Shown here piece by piece: positions 1-5,551 of a stretch of 5,551 bases of DNA. Made by a program: the position numbers and the translations under genes. The notes beneath the pieces were generated by a model. The model searched no databases. It saw only the letters and a list, made by a program, of their open reading frames with translations, and had not been told where the DNA came from. This stretch comes from Ignavibacteriales bacterium (GTDB taxonomy: Bacteria; Bacteroidota; Ignavibacteria; Ignavibacteriales; Melioribacteraceae): NCBI GenBank assembly GCA_027080245.1, contig JALWSN010000320.1, positions 1-5,551 of the forward strand. Direction: 5' to 3'. Numbering within the stretch: position 1 is the stretch's first letter; each line of letters opens with the position of its first letter.

Positions 1-1926
1 GGGGTATTATTTCCGCAGAATAAGATGACATTGCCGCAAAACTGGGAAAGTATTTCCCTCGAGCAAAAAGTCGATTCCTTGCTTAAATACCTCTGGAAAT
101 ACAGAAGTTTAAACGTTTCTTTGGCGTTTAAATATGGCAAAAAAGCGCTTAAATTGGTAAACCAAAGCAAAGATTTTGGGCTAAGGGCTAAAACTTACAA
201 TTTGGTTGGAGTCCTTTACCGCAACATCTCCAAATTCGATTCCTCCCTTTACTATTACAAAAAGGCTCTTGAGTTTGCCAAAGCCGAAAACGATTCGGAG
301 CAAATTGGTTACGCTTACAACAACATCGGTGGTTATTACGGCTACAACCAAATGTATTTCCTCGCTTTGGACAATGTTCTTCACGCAAGAAATATTTTTT
401 CGAAAATTAAAAACAAAAGGGGTATTGCCTTTTGCGACGTTCAACTTGCCCTCTGGTTCGACCTAATAAAAGATTTCAAAGATTCCGAATATTACGGCAA
501 CGAAGCAATTAAAATTCGGAAGGAAATCAACGACATTTTCGGCGTGGCTATTGCGCAATCCATTTTGAGCCGCGCTTACCAAGGCGGAAATAAACACGTC
601 GCAGCGCTCGCCCTTGCCGAAAGCGCCTTGAAAATTTTTAAAAAATTCAAAAGCAAGACAAATATCGGATTCGTCTTAGGCAATATTGCAAACATTAAAT
701 TATTTAACAAAAAGTACAAAGAAGCTCTGCGATTACGATTCAAAGCTATTAAAATATTGGAATCCACGCGGGACAAAATTGCCCTCATTCAAAATTACAA
801 CGGTTTGGCGGAGGTTTACTTCAAATTAAAACAATACCGCAAGGCAATAACCGCCGCACATAAAGCGATTAGCTTATCCGAAAAAATCGGAAATAGAATT
901 AGTCTCGTAAATTCCTTTAAATTGCTAATGCAAGTTTACGGGGAATCAAAAAATTCTAAAAAAGCGATTGAATACTCATTAAAGTATGCATCGGAATTGG
1001 ACACTGTTTTGCAAAGACAAACGGAAACGCGAATTAACGAGTTTCACAAAATAATGGCTAATTCCAAATTGATTGAACGAAACATTAAGTTGCAAGAATC
1101 GCTAATGTCAAACAAAAGATTCTTATATTTAAGCGGATTTACAATTCTGCTGACTTTAATTTTAATTGTAATTATTGTAATACAAAACAAAAAATTAAGA
1201 GAACATTCGGAAAAGTTGGAAAACACCGTAGCCACTAAGAACAAGCTGTTCGGGATAATAGCGCACGATTTGAAAAATCCGTTCAACACGCTGCTTGGTT
1301 ATACGGAAATGGTTCTGGAAGATTGGGAGGATTTTTCCGAGGAAGAAATCAGGGAAATTGTGGTTCACATCAGAGAAGTTTCACAAAAGCTTTACGACAT
1401 GGTAGAAAATCTGCTTCAGTGGGCGGTTAGTCAAACGGGTAGGTTAAACGTCGCGCCCGAATATTTTAATCTGGAGGACGTAATTAACAAAACCGCGTCT
1501 TACATGCGAGAGCAAGCCAATTCAAAAAACATTCAAATTAAAGTGGAAACCAACGGTAAAAACATTTGCTACGCGGACGCAAAAACAGTCGAGACAATTT
1601 TAAGAAATCTAATTAGCAACGCCATTAAATTTACGAAAGCTAATGGCGAAATTAAGATAAGCGCGGCTAACAAAGGCGAATATGTGGAACTGAAAATTGC
1701 CGACAATGGAATTGGTTTGACCGAGGAGGAATTAAATAAATTATTTTCTCCGAAGAAAAAACTTGGCAGGGGCACCGAAGGCGAAGTGGGCACCGGGCTT
1801 GGACTTCTGCTCGTTAAAGAATTAGTGGAACTTAACGGGGGCGAAATTAAAAACGTAAAAAGTAAAAAAGGCAAAGGAACGGAATTCACAATTTTACTAC
1901 CGGCAAGGGAATTAACCGTTAGTTAA
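1..1926 (+). CDS. TPR-repeat membrane-anchored sensor histidine kinase (5' end probably outside window)
   Basis: Sensor kinase that would autophosphorylate on histidine and pass the phosphate to an unseen response regulator. Numbering is from the ATG at 25. Residues about 17-330 form seven or eight degenerate TPR units (e.g. 55-90, 95-130, 215-250, 255-290), a protein-contact scaffold. A single membrane helix spans about 367-386 and is followed by the basic QNKKLR. A short linker leads to the HisKA domain with phosphoacceptor H414 in IIAHDLKNPF. The ATPase domain has an N box (N528, N532), G1 (DNGIG, 560-564), F574 and G2 (GTGLGL, 589-594). All catalytic motifs are intact and there is no receiver domain. 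The frame is open from base 1, reading GVLFPQNK before the ATG, and that ATG has no ribosome binding site. The gene therefore most likely starts upstream, and by family habit would add a signal peptide placing the TPRs outside the inner membrane (inference). Stop TAA is followed directly by TAG. The downstream gene is convergent. Confidence 0.93.
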   Translation, partial: GVLFPQNKMTLPQNWESISLEQKVDSLLKYLWKYRSLNVSLAFKYGKKALKLVNQSKDFGLRAKTYNLVGVLYRNISKFDSSLYYYKKALEFAKAENDSEQIGYAYNNIGGYYGYNQMYFLALDNVLHARNIFSKIKNKRGIAFCDVQLALWFDLIKDFKDSEYYGNEAIKIRKEINDIFGVAIAQSILSRAYQGGNKHVAALALAESALKIFKKFKSKTNIGFVLGNIANIKLFNKKYKEALRLRFKAIKILESTRDKIALIQNYNGLAEVYFKLKQYRKAITAAHKAISLSEKIGNRISLVNSFKLLMQVYGESKNSKKAIEYSLKYASELDTVLQRQTETRINEFHKIMANSKLIERNIKLQESLMSNKRFLYLSGFTILLTLILIVIIVIQNKKLREHSEKLENTVATKNKLFGIIAHDLKNPFNTLLGYTEMVLEDWEDFSEEEIREIVVHIREVSQKLYDMVENLLQWAVSQTGRLNVAPEYFNLEDVINKTASYMREQANSKNIQIKVETNGKNICYADAKTVETILRNLISNAIKFTKANGEIKISAANKGEYVELKIADNGIGLTEEELNKLFSPKKKLGRGTEGEVGTGLGLLLVKELVELNGGEIKNVKSKKGKGTEFTILLPARELTVS

Positions 1927-1931
1927 TAGTT

Positions 1932-1948
1932 AGGGGAAACCTGTCCCT
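1932..1948 (+). terminator. weak hairpin just after the TPR kinase stop
   Basis: Five bases after the stop codon, AGGG (1932-1935) pairs with CCCT (1945-1948), extended by a G-T wobble, around a seven-base loop. It is followed by an A/T-rich stretch with only short T runs (TTAATTT), so it is not a textbook intrinsic terminator. Its position right behind the stop is the main argument for a role in transcript ending. Confidence 0.25.
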
Positions 1949-1970
1949 TAAAAATTAATTTGTGGGAAAC

Positions 1971-1998
1971 ATTCCGGAAAAGCAATTCCGGGAAAGCT
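1971..1998. repeat. tandem 14-base direct repeat in the convergent gap
   Basis: Two adjacent 14-base copies, ATTCCGGAAAAGCA (1971-1984) and ATTCCGGGAAAGCT (1985-1998), differ at two positions. The first contains the palindrome TTCCGGAA. It lies between the two convergent kinase genes. No function can be assigned; a duplication scar or part of a dispersed intergenic repeat are both possible. Confidence 0.6.
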
Positions 1999-2005
1999 CA
2001 GCGCC

Positions 2006-2056
2006 AATGCTTTAAACTTAGGGAAGCATTACCGTTAAGGGGTTTTATGGAAAACC
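2006..2056. terminator. two small hairpins between the convergent kinases (possible bidirectional terminator)
   Basis: First hairpin: AATGCTT (2006-2012) and AAGCATT (2024-2030), a perfect seven-base stem with an 11-base loop. Second hairpin: GGTTTT (2041-2046) and AAAACC (2051-2056), a perfect six-base stem with an ATGG loop, five bases beyond the stop codon of the minus-strand kinase. Hairpins in a convergent gap can serve both genes. Neither is followed by a clear T run on either strand, so the terminator role is only a suggestion. Confidence 0.3.
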
Positions 2057-2061
2057 GCGGG

Positions 2062-4827
2062 CTAAATTTCCTTGTAAACAGGCACGGTAAAATAAAAAGT
2101 TGTGCCTTTGTTCAACTGACTTTCAACCCAAATTTTACCGCCGTTTTTCTCAATCATATCTTTGGAAATAATCAATCCTAAGCCGGTTCCTTTTTCTCCG
2201 CTTGTTCCCGGTTTGGAAATATTTTCGTCCAGTTTGAACAACTTTTCTTTGGTTTCCTCGTCCATTCCAATCCCGGTATCGGCGATGGAGTACAAAATAT
2301 TGTCGCCTTGCTTTTGGGCTTTTAACTCTATTTTACCGTCCTCTTTTGTGAACTTAATTGCGTTGTTTGTAATGTTCCTAATTACCGTTTGAACCAAATT
2401 TCTGTCTGAAAAAGCGAACATTTCTTTTTCCACAAAGTTGATTAACTTGATTTTTTTCTCTTCGGCTCTTGGCTTCAGTACTTTTACGGTTTCTTCCGTA
2501 ATCTCGTACAAGTCTACTTTTTGTTTGTCGACAACAATTTTCCCCTTTTGCAAGTACGCCCATTGCAAAAGATTTTCCAACAAAGCAAAAACATTCTTAG
2601 CGCTTTCGGCGGCGTTTTCGATGAACTGTGCAAGTTGTTCAGGCGGCAGGTTGGCGTATTCTTCCTTTAAGATTTCCAGGAAACCAAGCAAAGTAGAAAA
2701 CGGACTTTTTAAATCATGCGCAATAATTGAGAGAAATCTGTCTTTGGTAGCGTTAAGCTCCTTAAGTTCTTCGGAATACTTTCTCAATTTTTCTTCATTT
2801 AATTTCACTTGCGTGATGTCCCGCGAAATTCCAACCAATCCGGTAACGTTTCCGAAATCGTCATAGGTTGGAACTTTTGTCGTAGAAATCCACTTGTCCG
2901 AGCCCGAGCTCAAAGAAATGCGTTCGACCTTGTTAATTAAAGGCTTTCCCGTTCTCATTATTTTTACGTCGTCGTTAAAAAGTTCAACGGCAACGTCTTT
3001 GCTAATAAAATCGAAATCCGTTTTGCCCAGAGCCTGTTTTTCGCCCAGAACCCCCAACAGTTGCGCTTGCGCCTTATTGATTCTAATGTAGCGGCAATCT
3101 TTGTCCTTAAAGAAAATAGCGTCGGGGATGTTGTCCATTAGCAAATGCAGTAAATATTGTTCGTACTCAATTTCCTTTTTCGATTTTTCCTTTTCCGTAA
3201 TGTCCTTAAAACTCCAGACTCTTCCGACGATCTCCTTCCCGATTGTGTAAGGTTGCGTGTATCGTTCGATTATTCTACCGTCCTTAAATTCAAGCGTATC
3301 CCATGCCTTTTCTTCGGGCAATTCGTAAAGCATATTAATTCGCCGCATGAAGTCGATTGGGTTTTTTAGTTTTTCGTGAACATATTCCACTAACGCGGAG
3401 TCCGTTCCGCCTTGAATTATTTCCTTCGGGATGCCCCAAATTTCAAGGAATTTGTTGTTGAATAATTTAATCTGCCCCTGTTTGTCGACCACAAGCAAGC
3501 CGTTGTCCGTAGATTCCAACGTGGCTCGTAAAAGCGAGAGAGAATCTTCCAGCTGCTCCTCGTAACGTTTCTTTTCTATCGCTATGGCGATTTGCGCGGA
3601 AACGTATTCTAAAGCCTGTTTGGAACTTTCGTCGTAACGGATTTCTTTATCGTAGCTCTGAACTGCAATCACTCCAATTGACTTGTTTTGCACTTTAAGC
3701 GGTACGCCAAGCCAATCGACGGGAAACTCGCCAATTAGTTCGATTTCGCCTTTCTCGGCAAGCTCCAAATAAATTTCCTTTGTGGCAAGCAAAGATTTAC
3801 CTTTCTTCAGAACGTACTCTGTTAATCCGCGGCGAAGCTTCCTCGGCTTCGGTGGTTTGTCGTATTGGTCGATGAAATACGGGAACGAAATTAATCCCGA
3901 CTTTTCATCGTAAAGGGCAATGTAGAGATTTTTAGCCGGCATTAACTTTGCCACGGCTTTGTGAATCTCCTTAAACAGCTCGTTTAAGCTAATTGGTTTT
4001 AAAATTGTGTGAGTGATTTCATAAAATACGTCTCTTATTATTTCAAGCGTTTTATTATCGGTGATGTTGATCCCGGAAATCTGATACCGGTGGATTTTCT
4101 CGCCTTTAACGATTGTTTTGACAGTGCAGGTAAAATAGTAAAGGTCCTTTGATTTGCTGATTAATGGAATTTCAAGGGAAAATCCGTTTGGACTGGATTG
4201 AACGAGAGATTTGATTTTGTTTTGAATTTCCTCGCGGACATCCGACGGAACAAGTTTAAAAATATTTCTTCCCGTTAAGTCGTCCTCGTCGTATCCCAAA
4301 ATTTCCTTAAATGCGGGATTTACGTACGCAAATTGCCAGTTGTCGTCGAGGCGGATAATCAATTCCGAAGAGTTTTCCACAATGTTTCTGTACCTTAATT
4401 CGCTTTCGCGGAGCAATTCTTCTGTTTTTTTGAACGCGTCTACGTCCCGTGCTACTATTAAATAATCAAAATTCTCAACGTCGGCTTTGCTCAAGGTAAC
4501 TATTGTTGTGAATACGTTATTTTTACCGTTAAGGAAGCGCCACTCAAATTCAAGTTGATTTCTCTCCGCTTCCTTGAGCTTGTTCTCAAATTCATTTTTA
4601 GAGTTTATTAGTCCCGTTTGCCTGTGTGGGAAAAACTCCGTAATTTCTTTGCCGACAATTTCGCTTTTGGGAAAAAGCAAAAGTCTGCTTGCGCTTTCGT
4701 TACAATCAAGGATTGTTTTGTCCTTTAATAGAATTACAGCATCGGAATTTTTCTCGTAAAGCAAAGTAAGTAATTTTTCCGCAAGGGAATTATTCTTAAT
4801 AAAAATACTTTTTGATTTTGCAGGCAT
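2062..4827 (-). CDS. cytosolic PAS-PAS-GAF-PAS-PAS sensor histidine kinase
   Basis: A 921-residue sensor kinase with no signal peptide or membrane segment, so it should act in the cytoplasm. Approximate order: PAS1 15-132; PAS2 145-258 (canonical NPAFKEILGYDEDDLTG); GAF 262-420 (PPKPRKLRRGLTEYVL and DWLGVPLKVQNKSIGVIAVQSYD, typical of GAFs in multi-sensor kinases and cyclases); PAS3 428-545 (ending GRVWSFKDITE); PAS4 556-675 (IFFKDKDCRYIRINKA). A signalling helix of about 675-697 follows. HisKA carries phosphoacceptor H704 in IIAHDLKSPF. The ATPase domain has an N box (N818, N822), G1 (DTGIG, 850-854), F864 and G2 (GTGLGL, 880-885), so it should be active. There is no receiver domain, and no response regulator is nearby. 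PAS/GAF ligands cannot be read from sequence; none shows an obvious haem or flavin signature. The start at 4827 is supported by AAGGA seven bases upstream. It lies tail to tail with the TPR kinase, 135 bases apart, and shares a related catalytic core with it. Confidence 0.96.
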   Translation of the reverse strand: MPAKSKSIFIKNNSLAEKLLTLLYEKNSDAVILLKDKTILDCNESASRLLLFPKSEIVGKEITEFFPHRQTGLINSKNEFENKLKEAERNQLEFEWRFLNGKNNVFTTIVTLSKADVENFDYLIVARDVDAFKKTEELLRESELRYRNIVENSSELIIRLDDNWQFAYVNPAFKEILGYDEDDLTGRNIFKLVPSDVREEIQNKIKSLVQSSPNGFSLEIPLISKSKDLYYFTCTVKTIVKGEKIHRYQISGINITDNKTLEIIRDVFYEITHTILKPISLNELFKEIHKAVAKLMPAKNLYIALYDEKSGLISFPYFIDQYDKPPKPRKLRRGLTEYVLKKGKSLLATKEIYLELAEKGEIELIGEFPVDWLGVPLKVQNKSIGVIAVQSYDKEIRYDESSKQALEYVSAQIAIAIEKKRYEEQLEDSLSLLRATLESTDNGLLVVDKQGQIKLFNNKFLEIWGIPKEIIQGGTDSALVEYVHEKLKNPIDFMRRINMLYELPEEKAWDTLEFKDGRIIERYTQPYTIGKEIVGRVWSFKDITEKEKSKKEIEYEQYLLHLLMDNIPDAIFFKDKDCRYIRINKAQAQLLGVLGEKQALGKTDFDFISKDVAVELFNDDVKIMRTGKPLINKVERISLSSGSDKWISTTKVPTYDDFGNVTGLVGISRDITQVKLNEEKLRKYSEELKELNATKDRFLSIIAHDLKSPFSTLLGFLEILKEEYANLPPEQLAQFIENAAESAKNVFALLENLLQWAYLQKGKIVVDKQKVDLYEITEETVKVLKPRAEEKKIKLINFVEKEMFAFSDRNLVQTVIRNITNNAIKFTKEDGKIELKAQKQGDNILYSIADTGIGMDEETKEKLFKLDENISKPGTSGEKGTGLGLIISKDMIEKNGGKIWVESQLNKGTTFYFTVPVYKEI

Positions 4828-4834
4828 CGGATGT

Positions 4835-4839
4835 TCCTT
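4835..4839 (-). promoter_or_regulatory. ribosome binding site of the PAS/GAF kinase
   Basis: On the minus strand AAGGA lies seven bases before the ATG at 4827, a near-ideal Shine-Dalgarno spacing. It fixes the start codon of the multi-PAS kinase. The TPR kinase's first in-window ATG has nothing comparable. Confidence 0.75.
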
Positions 4840-4859
4840 AAAGATAGAAATAACAATAT

Positions 4860-4893
4860 CAAAATGTAAAGCGTTCTAAAATTAAATGCAAAA
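4860..4893 (-). promoter_or_regulatory. possible Bacteroidota-type promoter of the PAS/GAF kinase
   Basis: On the minus strand TTTTG (4889-4893) is followed after 20 bases by TACATTTTG (4860-4868). This resembles the Bacteroidota promoter pattern of a -33 TTTG and a -7 TAnnTTTG, except for one extra T before the final G. Transcription would begin around 4853, giving a leader of about 25 bases that contains the ribosome binding site. The region is AT-rich, so chance matches are easy; this is a tentative call. Confidence 0.35.
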
Positions 4894-4924
4894 GAATTAA
4901 TTTTTAATGTTTGGGAGGCTCTAG

Positions 4925-4977
4925 AAATTCTCCGCTTTCTTTAGGGGTTCGGGGAAATTCTACCATTAAGAGAATTT
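4925..4977. repeat. inverted repeat AAATTCT(C)/(G)AGAATTT
   Basis: AAATTCT at 4955-4961 pairs perfectly with AGAATTT at 4971-4977 around a nine-base loop. An upstream copy, AAATTCTC at 4925-4932, can pair with GAGAATTT at 4970-4977, so the two left arms compete for one right arm. No T run follows on either strand. It may be part of the adjacent interspersed-repeat block; no function can be assigned. Confidence 0.4.
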
Positions 4978-4980
4978 TGG

Positions 4981-5062
4981 GATGAGTGGACAATCCGTCT
5001 GCGCCTTCGCTTCGTTCGGGATACGCCGGACAAGCAGGATTGGTGGATAATTGGAGTGGATT
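4981..5062. repeat. GC-rich hairpin block, candidate interspersed intergenic repeat
   Basis: A GC-rich island in AT-rich DNA, with an imperfect inverted repeat: CAATCC (4991-4996) with GGATTG (5037-5042), then GTC (4997-4999) with GAC (5029-5031), then GCG (5001-5003) with CGC (5024-5026), around a TTCGCTTCGTTC loop region. The minus strand reads PACPAYPERSEGADG and stays open to a TAA near 4915, but it has no start codon before the Met about 20 codons from its end. From memory, 'PERSEG' strings are spurious translations of dispersed intergenic repeats in several bacterial groups; I could not verify this. The right edge, 5037-5062, repeats GGATnnnn with period eight. It is more likely a repeat element than a gene remnant. 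Confidence 0.45.
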
Positions 5063-5087
5063 AAAATTTCAAAAATTTAGTTGAATT

Positions 5088-5129
5088 GTTCTTAGTTCTT
5101 TGTTCGTTGTTCTTGGTGCTTGGTTGATT
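5088..5129. repeat. degenerate heptamer array GTTCTTN, about six copies
   Basis: Six consecutive seven-base units: GTTCTTA, GTTCTTT, GTTCGTT, GTTCTTG, GTGCTTG, GTTGATT, in perfect register. On the other strand they read as NAAGAAC. Copies decay from the left end to the right. Heptamer arrays of this kind (short tandemly repeated repetitive sequences) are known from filamentous cyanobacteria; a link to them is analogy only. Confidence 0.7.
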
Positions 5130-5194
5130 TTTTGAATGGGAAATTTTGTGGCGCGGATTGGTTTTAATTTCAATCACATTGTTCTTAACGCGTA

Positions 5195-5233
5195 GTTATT
5201 GGTTGGATTGTCAATCTGTGAATTAGTTGCTAA
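5195..5233. repeat. highly degenerate octamer array beginning GT
   Basis: Units GTTATTG, GTTGGATT, GTCAATCT, GTGAATTA, GTTGCTAA follow one another with a fixed GT every eight bases (seven in the first). Only the GT anchor and AT-rich filling are conserved, so this alone could be chance. Its position among clearer arrays of the same period makes it worth listing. Confidence 0.35.
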
Positions 5234-5246
5234 TGCGCGAATAATA

Positions 5247-5285
5247 ATTATGAATGATGAATTATGAATTATGAATTATGAATGA
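5247..5285. repeat. heptamer array ATTATGA, five copies
   Basis: ATTATGA, ATGATGA, ATTATGA, ATTATGA, ATTATGA, then a partial ATGA. Four of the five full units are identical, so the array is young or still homogenised. Replication slippage could change its copy number. Confidence 0.85.
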
Positions 5286-5306
5286 GGGAAAAGGTAAGGA
5301 GCCTTA

Positions 5307-5342
5307 GAGGTAAAAAGGTTTAAAGGTTCAGAGGTTCAGAGG
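5307..5342. repeat. octamer array RAGGTTYA, four copies
   Basis: Units GAGGTAAA, AAGGTTTA, AAGGTTCA, GAGGTTCA, then partial GAGG. Purines dominate. The two right-hand units are nearly identical and the left ones more diverged. It starts about 20 bases after the ATTATGA array, with an unrelated unit sequence. Confidence 0.75.
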
Positions 5343-5373
5343 AAGTGACAAATTTTTAAATCAAAACTCGTTA

Positions 5374-5393
5374 CTTAAGAATTATTCCTTAAG
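5374..5393. repeat. CTTAAG inverted repeat
   Basis: CTTAAG at 5374-5379 and again at 5388-5393. The hexamer is its own reverse complement, so the copies can form a six-base stem with an eight-base loop. It sits just left of the ATCCANNN array. No T run follows; no function is assigned. Confidence 0.35.
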
Positions 5394-5400
5394 ACTTTCA

Positions 5401-5436
5401 ATCCAATCATCCAATCATCCATCTATCCATTAATCC
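5401..5436. repeat. octamer array ATCCANNN, four and a half copies
   Basis: Units ATCCAATC, ATCCAATC, ATCCATCT, ATCCATTA, then partial ATCC, in perfect eight-base register. The first two are identical, then only ATCCA is kept. The reverse complement of 5037-5062 contains similar ATCCAC and CCAAT words, so a related array may lie in inverted orientation about 340 bases to the left. Confidence 0.8.
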
Positions 5437-5551
5437 TTAGCGCGGCAAAGCTGGCAACAAATTTCCAATATTAAAAAAGTCTGAAAAAATTTTAACGGTA
5501 AAACTCCAATTTGATTGAGAAAACTGTTCACAGTAAAAATTAAAAGATTAA

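Larger units (their letters stand above)
4828..5551. other. repeat-rich intergenic region without a convincing gene
   Basis: All six frames are broken by frequent stops, and no long open frame, tRNA, rRNA or transposase is visible. The first 70 bases hold the control signals of the minus-strand kinase. A GC-rich hairpin block lies around 4981-5062. From about 5080 on, the DNA is a patchwork of degenerate tandem arrays with periods of mostly seven or eight bases, described separately. The last 110 bases (5441-5551) are AT-rich with short palindromes. A 38-codon frame is open from the right edge on the minus strand and ends near 5438, but it does not look like a protein. Confidence 0.75.

Noticed and set aside
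1569..1889. 106-codon minus-strand open frame inside the TPR kinase
   Set aside because: Exactly antisense to the conserved ATPase domain; Ser/Leu/Pro-rich composition typical of a shadow frame.
1960..2181. 73-codon plus-strand open frame starting at TTG in the convergent gap
   Set aside because: Most of it is antisense to the C-terminal coding region of the PAS/GAF kinase, it has no ribosome binding site, and its first third covers the repeats and hairpins of the gap.
2438..2866. 142-codon plus-strand open frame inside the PAS/GAF kinase
   Set aside because: Antisense to the HisKA domain and flanking linkers, whose codon-level motifs are clear on the minus strand; no recognisable protein features.
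4983..5051. 22-codon plus-strand frame from the ATG at 4983 across the GC-rich block
   Set aside because: No ribosome binding site, very short, and it coincides with a hairpin repeat; more likely a by-product of the repeat.
5088..5436. CRISPR array
   Set aside because: Repeat units are only 7-8 bases and directly adjacent, with no spacers and no cas genes in the window.
5437..5551. About 38-codon minus-strand frame open from the right edge, possible gene end
   Set aside because: Cys/Phe/Leu-rich composition without a protein-like pattern, and it ends at the edge of a tandem array. It cannot be excluded without sequence to the right.
4828..5551. Insertion sequence remnant
   Set aside because: No transposase-like reading in any frame and no paired terminal inverted repeats of convincing length.

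Overview
The window carries two large sensor histidine kinase genes facing each other tail to tail, followed by a gene-free, repeat-rich stretch of about 720 bases. The DNA is AT-rich with lysine- and asparagine-rich proteins. The kinases are of the H-box type IIAHDLK(N/S)PF preceded by an 'ATK' linker, and one has a TPR sensor followed by a membrane anchor. Together with a possible Bacteroidota-type promoter, this suggests a member of the Bacteroidota/Ignavibacteriota group. That placement is inferred from protein style only; no phylogenetic marker is present.

Layout. Positions 1-1926 (+): a TPR-repeat, membrane-anchored histidine kinase whose frame stays open to the left edge, so its true start is probably outside the window. 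Positions 1927-2061: a short convergent gap with three small hairpins and a tandem 14-mer. Positions 2062-4827 (-): a 921-residue soluble kinase with the order PAS-PAS-GAF-PAS-PAS-HisKA-HATPase, a well placed ribosome binding site and a possible promoter just upstream. Positions 4828-5551: no convincing gene. This stretch holds a GC-rich imperfect hairpin that looks like an interspersed repeat, then a run of unrelated degenerate tandem arrays, nearly all with a 7- or 8-base period.

Both kinases retain every motif needed for autophosphorylation (H, N, G1, F and G2 boxes). Their catalytic cores are clearly related, about 40% identical by eye across the dimerisation/phosphoacceptor domain, but their sensors are unrelated. 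One is likely envelope-facing and built for protein contacts; the other is cytosolic and likely binds small ligands or cofactors. Neither has a receiver domain and no response regulator is visible, so their partners must lie elsewhere. I found no convincing new biological system. The most unusual part is the intergenic mosaic of 7-8 base repeat arrays.
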